This document shows, piece after piece, positions 59,843-64,000 of a stretch of 64,000 nt of DNA. Where the stretch lies: positions 62,001 through 126,000 of the forward strand of contig QFPK01000002.1 in assembly GCA_003248865.1 (NCBI GenBank), written 5' to 3'. Below the pieces are notes generated by a model. It had not been told where the DNA came from and did not search any database. It saw nothing but the letters and a program-made list of their open reading frames with translations. The DNA comes from Sphingomonas sp. (GTDB lineage: Bacteria; Pseudomonadota; Alphaproteobacteria; Sphingomonadales; Sphingomonadaceae). Both the position numbers and the translations under genes were made by a program. Position 1 is the stretch's first letter. Every line of letters begins with the position of its first letter.

Positions 59843-61735
59843 ATGTTGAAATTTCTTGCACTTGTGGCCACGATTCCGGCCGTCGCTGGTCCGGCGCTGG
59901 CGGATGCGTCGGATCCCATTCTCGTCTCTGCCCGCGTGCCGGTGACGGCCGCCGAACTGGGCAGCAGCGTCACCGTGCTGACCAAAGCCGATCTGGACCG
60001 GCTGCAGGCGCCGCTCCTGGTGGACGTTCTGAAGCTGCAGCCGGGCGTGACCTTCAGCCGCAACGGCGGCCCCGGCAGCTTTACCGCTATCCGCCTGCGC
60101 GGCGCCGAGGGCGAACAGACCACGTTGGTGATCGACGGCGTGAAGGTGGCGGATACCGCGAGCCCCGGCGGCGGCGCGGATTTCGCCAACCTCTCCACCG
60201 CCAACGTCGGCCGGGTGGAAATCCTGCGCGGGCCGCAGAGTCTGGCCTGGGGCAGCCAGGCCATCGGCGGCGTGATCGCGGTGGAAACCGTGGCGCCCGG
60301 CGACGATCTGGCGGCGGGCGCGCGGGTCGAGGGCGGATCGCGCAACAGCTGGCTGGCGCAGGCCGATGCCTCCGGCCGGGTCGGCCCGGCGGCGCTCTCT
60401 GTGGGCGGGAACTGGCAGAAGACGGACGGCATCTCGGCCGCGTCGGAAGCGCGGGGCGCGACCGAGCGCGACGATTTCGAAAGCTATGGCGCCAATGCGC
60501 GGGCCGATGTGGAAATCGTGCCCGGGCTGGTCGCTGACCTGCGCGGCCGGTACCAGCATTCCGACGTGGGGCTGGATGGCTTTCCGGCGCCGCTCTACGA
60601 ACTGGCCGACACCGACGATCGGCAGCGCACGCGCGAACTGTCGGGCGTGGCGGGACTGGCTTATCGCGGGGACAGTTTCTTCATCCGCGCGGGCTGGCAG
60701 ATTTCCGATGTGGACCGGCGCAACTACACGCCGGGTGCGACGCCCGAGACCACGTTCACCTCGGACGGCCGGCTGGAGCGGCTGGACCTGCGCGGCGACT
60801 GGCGCGCCACCGACTGGCTGACGCTGGCCGGCGGCGCCGAGCGCGAGATCACGCGCATCACCACGGAAGACCAATATTCGATCGATCCGTTCAAGGCGCG
60901 GTCCCGCCTGCAAGGCGTATGGGGGCAGGCGCTGCTGGCGCCCGTCGACGGGCTGAACCTGCAGGCCGGGGTGCGACACGACGACCATAGCCGCTTCGGC
61001 GGGGCGACCACCTTCGCTGCCAGCGGGTCGTATCAGGTCATCGAACCGCTGCGGCTGAAGGCCAGCTGGGGCGAGGGCTTCAAGGCGCCGACGCTGTATC
61101 AGCTGTTCTCGGAATATGGGAACGAGGTGCTGAAGCCGGAGCGGGCCAGGGGTTGGGATGCGGGCGCCGAGCTGAAGCTGCTGGACGGCGCGTTCACGGC
61201 ATCGGCCACCTGGTTCCAGCGCGTGACGCGCAACCAGATCGACTTCATCTCCTGCTGGGGTGACAGCAACCCGACCTGCGACGACCGGCCGTGGGGCACG
61301 TACGACAATGTCGCCCGCACCCGCGCCAAAGGCGTGGAGCTGGGGCTGGGTATGAACCCGGTGGAAGGCTTCACCGTCGGCGTGCAATCCAGCTGGATCG
61401 ACGCGCGCAACCGCACCGAAGGCTCCGCCAACGAGGGCAACCGGCTGGCGCGGCGGCCAAGCCAGACATTGTCGTTCGTCTCCGATTATCAGGCGCCGGC
61501 CGGATGGAGTGTGGGCGCGACGCTGTCTCAGGTGTCGTCCAGCTTCGACGATGCCGCCAACACGCGGCGCATCCCCGGCTATCTGACGGCGGATATCCGT
61601 GCGGCCATCAGCTTCGCGGAGCGGTTCGAGCTGTATGGGCGCATCACCAACCTGTTCGACGAACGCTATGAAACGGTCAGCTTCTATGGCGCGCCCGGGC
61701 GGCAGGCCTTCGTCGGGATCCGTGCGAAGCTGTAG
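59843..61735 (+). CDS. btuB: TonB-dependent vitamin B12 receptor
   Basis: A 630-aa outer-membrane receptor. Signal peptide ends PALA-DASD. The plug region carries LVDVLKLQPGVTFSRNGGPGSFTAIRLRGAEGEQTTLVIDGVKV and GRVEILRGPQSLAWGSQAIGG; the barrel ends GAPGRQAFVGIRAKL. The cobalamin riboswitch directly upstream and the btuF-btuC-btuD genes downstream make B12 or a related corrinoid the likely substrate. ATG 59843 is preferred to upstream in-frame starts, which fall in the riboswitch. The last 14 bp overlap btuF. Confidence 0.94.
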   Translation: MLKFLALVATIPAVAGPALADASDPILVSARVPVTAAELGSSVTVLTKADLDRLQAPLLVDVLKLQPGVTFSRNGGPGSFTAIRLRGAEGEQTTLVIDGVKVADTASPGGGADFANLSTANVGRVEILRGPQSLAWGSQAIGGVIAVETVAPGDDLAAGARVEGGSRNSWLAQADASGRVGPAALSVGGNWQKTDGISAASEARGATERDDFESYGANARADVEIVPGLVADLRGRYQHSDVGLDGFPAPLYELADTDDRQRTRELSGVAGLAYRGDSFFIRAGWQISDVDRRNYTPGATPETTFTSDGRLERLDLRGDWRATDWLTLAGGAEREITRITTEDQYSIDPFKARSRLQGVWGQALLAPVDGLNLQAGVRHDDHSRFGGATTFAASGSYQVIEPLRLKASWGEGFKAPTLYQLFSEYGNEVLKPERARGWDAGAELKLLDGAFTASATWFQRVTRNQIDFISCWGDSNPTCDDRPWGTYDNVARTRAKGVELGLGMNPVEGFTVGVQSSWIDARNRTEGSANEGNRLARRPSQTLSFVSDYQAPAGWSVGATLSQVSSSFDDAANTRRIPGYLTADIRAAISFAERFELYGRITNLFDERYETVSFYGAPGRQAFVGIRAKL

Positions 61736-62504
61736 CATCTTCGTCGCGCTGATCGCGCTGTGGGCGGGCGGGGCAGATGCCCGCCCGCAGCGCATCGTCA
61801 GCATGAACCCCTGCGTCGATGCCGTGCTGCTGGCGGTGGCCGATCCGGGGCAGATCGCGGCGATCAGTCACTGGTCGCACGATCCGGCGGGCACGTCGGC
61901 CCCGCTGGCTGAGGCGCGGCGCTTCCCGGCGCATGGCGGCACGGCAGAGGAAGTGATCGTGCGGCGGCCCGACCTGCTGTTCGTTTCCCCCTACACCCCG
62001 ATGGCCACGCGGGAGGCATTCCGGCGGCTGGGCTTCCCCATGGTTTCGGTGGGGGTGCCGGCGACGATTGCGGACTCTCTGGCGCAGGTGCGGGTGATCG
62101 CGGATGCGGCCGGGCAGCCCGCGCGCGGCGAGGCGCTGATCCGGCGGATCGAGACGGCGTTGACGGAAGCCCATCGGGCCGAAGCGCGCCCGGCGCTGAT
62201 GCGGATGGCCTCCGGGCTGGTGCCGGGGCCGGGCAGCCTGTCCGAAGCGCTGATGGCGAACAGCGGCCTGACAAGCGTGGCGGCGGACTATGGCTTTGCC
62301 CACGCCGGGCTGCTGACCGTGGAGCCGCTGGCGCTGAAGCCGCCGCCGCTGCTGATCACGGATCGGCCGGAGGCCGTGCCGCCGGTGCTGAAACGTCAGC
62401 GGGTGCCGGTGGCCGGGTTCGACCGGCAATTGCTGAACTGCGGCGGCCCCAGCCTGATCCCGGCTGCCAAGCGGCTGGCCGCCATCCGGGATGCGGTGCC
62501 GTGA
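61722..62504 (+). CDS. btuF: Cobalamin ABC transporter substrate-binding protein
   Basis: A 260-aa periplasmic binding protein of the helical-backbone metal/B12 type. It opens with a short signal (SIFVALIALWAGGADA), followed by QRIVSMNPCVDAVLLAVADPGQIAAISHW and RRPDLLFVSPYTP, the family blocks. GTG 61722 is the best start because it directly precedes the signal; it lies within the end of btuB (14-bp overlap). Four bp overlap with btuC. Confidence 0.87.
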   Translation: MRSCSIFVALIALWAGGADARPQRIVSMNPCVDAVLLAVADPGQIAAISHWSHDPAGTSAPLAEARRFPAHGGTAEEVIVRRPDLLFVSPYTPMATREAFRRLGFPMVSVGVPATIADSLAQVRVIADAAGQPARGEALIRRIETALTEAHRAEARPALMRMASGLVPGPGSLSEALMANSGLTSVAADYGFAHAGLLTVEPLALKPPPLLITDRPEAVPPVLKRQRVPVAGFDRQLLNCGGPSLIPAAKRLAAIRDAVP

Positions 62505-63469
62505 GGCGCGTACCTCTTATTACTCTGCTGACGGTGGGCACACTGGCCGCATTCCTGCTGAGCCTGATGGCCGGCAAGGTGTGGATCGCGCCGTGGGGGC
62601 TGGCCTCGGGCTCTCCCGAGGCGCTGGTGATGGCGGAGTTGCGCTTGCCGCGCGCGCTGTTGGGGCTGGTGATCGGCGCGATGCTGGGGGCCTCCGGCGC
62701 GGTGCTGCAAGGCTATCTGCGCAATCCGCTGGCCGACGCGGGCGTGCTGGGGGTTTCGGCCAATGCGGCGCTGGGCGCGGTGCTGGCACTGTTTCTGGGG
62801 TTCACCGGCACGCCGCTGCTGGTGGCCGCCTTCGGCATGGGCGGGGCGATGGCTGCGATGGCGCTGCTGGCGCTGCTGGCCGGGCGTTCGGCCAGCGCCA
62901 CCGGATTCGTGCTGGCGGGGGTGGTGCTGTCCAGCCTGGCGGGGGCGCTGACGGCGCTGCTGATCAGTCTGGCGCCCAACCCCTTCGCGCTGGAGGAAAT
63001 CATCACCTGGCTGATGGGCGCGCTGACCGACCGCAGCTGGCCGCAGCTGTGGATCGTCACGCCCTTCGCGGTGCTGGGCCTTGCCCTGCTGCTGTTGACG
63101 GGCCGCGCGCTGGACGCGCTGGCGCTGGGGGAACCGGCCGCCCGCTCGCTGGGCGTGGACCTGCGCACCACACGCTGGCTGGTGATTCTGGGCACGGGGC
63201 TGGGCGTGGGCGCTGCCGTATCGGAGACGGGGGTGGTGGGCTTCGTGGGGCTGATCGTGCCGCACCTGCTGCGCCCGCTGGCCGGGGAGCGGCCGTCCGC
63301 GCTGATCCTGCCCTCCGCGCTGGGCGGGGCGCTGCTGTTGCTGCTGGCGGATTCGCTGGTGCGGCTGTCTCCGGGTGCGGGCGAGCTGAAACTGGGGATC
63401 GCGATGGCGCTGCTGGGCGCGCCCTTCTTCCTGTGGCTGCTGTGGCGCCGGCGGGAGCTGATCCCATGA
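62501..63469 (+). CDS. btuC: Cobalamin ABC transporter permease (FecCD family)
   Basis: A 322-aa inner-membrane permease with about nine to ten helices. Typical FecCD blocks are LRLPRALLGLVIGAMLGASGAVLQGYLRNPLADAGVLGVSANAALG, GWLMG-like TWLMGALTDRSW and the cytoplasmic coupling region VGFVGLIVPHLLRPLAGE. It starts with GTG, overlapping btuF by 4 bp, and overlaps btuD by 4 bp. Confidence 0.93.
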   Translation: MRRVPLITLLTVGTLAAFLLSLMAGKVWIAPWGLASGSPEALVMAELRLPRALLGLVIGAMLGASGAVLQGYLRNPLADAGVLGVSANAALGAVLALFLGFTGTPLLVAAFGMGGAMAAMALLALLAGRSASATGFVLAGVVLSSLAGALTALLISLAPNPFALEEIITWLMGALTDRSWPQLWIVTPFAVLGLALLLLTGRALDALALGEPAARSLGVDLRTTRWLVILGTGLGVGAAVSETGVVGFVGLIVPHLLRPLAGERPSALILPSALGGALLLLLADSLVRLSPGAGELKLGIAMALLGAPFFLWLLWRRRELIP

Positions 63470-64000
63470 CGCTGGAACTGGCCGATCTGTCCCTGTCGCG
63501 CGGGGATCGCATTCTGCTTTCGGGCCTGTCCGCGCGCTTCGCGCCCGGCAGTGTCAGCGTGATTCTGGGGCCGAACGGGGCCGGGAAATCCACTTTGCTG
63601 GACAGCATCGCGGGCCTGCGCACGCCGGAAGCGGGCACGGTGCGGCTGGATGGGGTTTCGGTGGCCGACATGCGGCTTGGCGAACGGGCGCGGCGCATCG
63701 GTTATCTCCCGCAGGGCGGTGAGCTGCACTGGAACCTTCGGGTGCAGGAACTGGTCGCGCTGGGGCGGCTGCCGCACCGGAGCGCGTTCGCCGGGGAATC
63801 CGAAGCCGACCGGGCGGCCATTGCCCGCGCCATGGCGGCGGCCGACGTGGAGGCGCTGGCGGATCGCCCGGCGCTGTCGCTCTCCGGCGGAGAGCGGGCG
63901 CGGGTGCTGCTGGCGCGGGTGCTCGCCGGCGAACCGGAGCTGCTGCTGGCCGACGAGCCGCTGGCCAACCTCGATCCGCGCCATGCCATGGATGCGTTGC
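63466..64000 (+). CDS. btuD: Cobalamin ABC transporter ATP-binding protein, 3'-truncated by the window end
   Basis: First 178 codons of an ABC ATPase that powers BtuCF import. Walker A is GPNGAGKST (about residues 35-43), the Q-loop YLPQGGELHW, the signature LSGGERARVLLARVLAGEP and Walker B LLLADEPLANLDP. It starts ATG 63466 in a 4-bp overlap with btuC. The stop lies beyond the window. Confidence 0.93.
   Translation, partial: MTLELADLSLSRGDRILLSGLSARFAPGSVSVILGPNGAGKSTLLDSIAGLRTPEAGTVRLDGVSVADMRLGERARRIGYLPQGGELHWNLRVQELVALGRLPHRSAFAGESEADRAAIARAMAAADVEALADRPALSLSGGERARVLLARVLAGEPELLLADEPLANLDPRHAMDAL

Noticed and set aside
59156..61804. Very long minus-strand open frame opposite btuB and the SDR
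   Set aside because: It is antisense to well-supported genes and to the cobalamin riboswitch, is dominated by Arg/Gly/Ala/His, and shows no domain motif; a GC-rich codon artefact.

Overview
The window is high-GC chromosomal DNA from an alphaproteobacterium, most likely a sphingomonad. I infer this from the PEPxxWA-CTERM sorting tail on a secreted protease, the TonB-dependent receptors, a UrcA-family protein, a split glycine decarboxylase (GcvPA/GcvPB), the yajC-secD-secF-Mth938 operon and the DEAD-box helicase type. The content is mostly core and metabolic. I see no phage, plasmid, CRISPR array, IS element or tRNA.

Layout: 1-4.5 kb, a truncated sensor kinase, an acyl-CoA synthetase, a quinone oxidoreductase and a tiny entericidin-like lipoprotein. 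4.5-10 kb, a tandem glycine riboswitch and a gcvT-gcvH-methyltransferase-gcvPA-gcvPB operon. 10-15.3 kb, glyoxalases I and II, a thioesterase, a SIMPL protein, a secreted methyltransferase and small exported proteins. 15.6-24.4 kb, a TonB receptor, an RhlE-type helicase, enoyl-CoA hydratase, a PadR regulator with an RGG-like tail, flavin reductase, an EamA exporter and threonine aldolase. 24.7-30.2 kb, dnaB, a PEP-CTERM trypsin-like protease, msrA and an M23 peptidase-bactofilin pair behind a 16-bp tandem repeat. 30.3-38.1 kb, a dioxygenase-family protein with a Tat-like signal, an S9 peptidase, a small protein behind two Fur-like boxes, a DUF815 ATPase and yajC-secD-secF. 38.4-44.6 kb, nitronate monooxygenase, ferredoxin reductase, isoaspartyl peptidase, a DUF937-OmpA protein and an amidohydrolase. 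44.7-52 kb, a complete RND efflux operon, a 2OG-Fe(II) oxygenase and a beta-barrel protein. 52-59.5 kb, DUF1905, S41 peptidase, Baeyer-Villiger-type monooxygenase, acyltransferase/MerR/glycerol kinase and an SDR. 59.5-64 kb, a cobalamin riboswitch and a B12 uptake operon (btuB-btuF-btuC-btuD, the last cut by the window end).

The most unusual structure is a dispersed family of about 233-bp, multi-hairpin intergenic repeats. Six copies occur, at 1210-1578, 10043-10276, 24437-24669, 30187-30334, 38108-38375 and 55337-55569. Every copy begins 6-18 bp after a stop codon and points in the same direction as the gene it follows; five of the six lie between convergent genes. Each full copy has local hairpins plus a competing long-range stem. 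Two copies carry further palindromes inserted in them and one is a deletion derivative. I do not recognise this family.

The clearest regulatory logic is riboswitch control: glycine sensing drives the cleavage system, and cobalamin sensing drives B12 import across both membranes.
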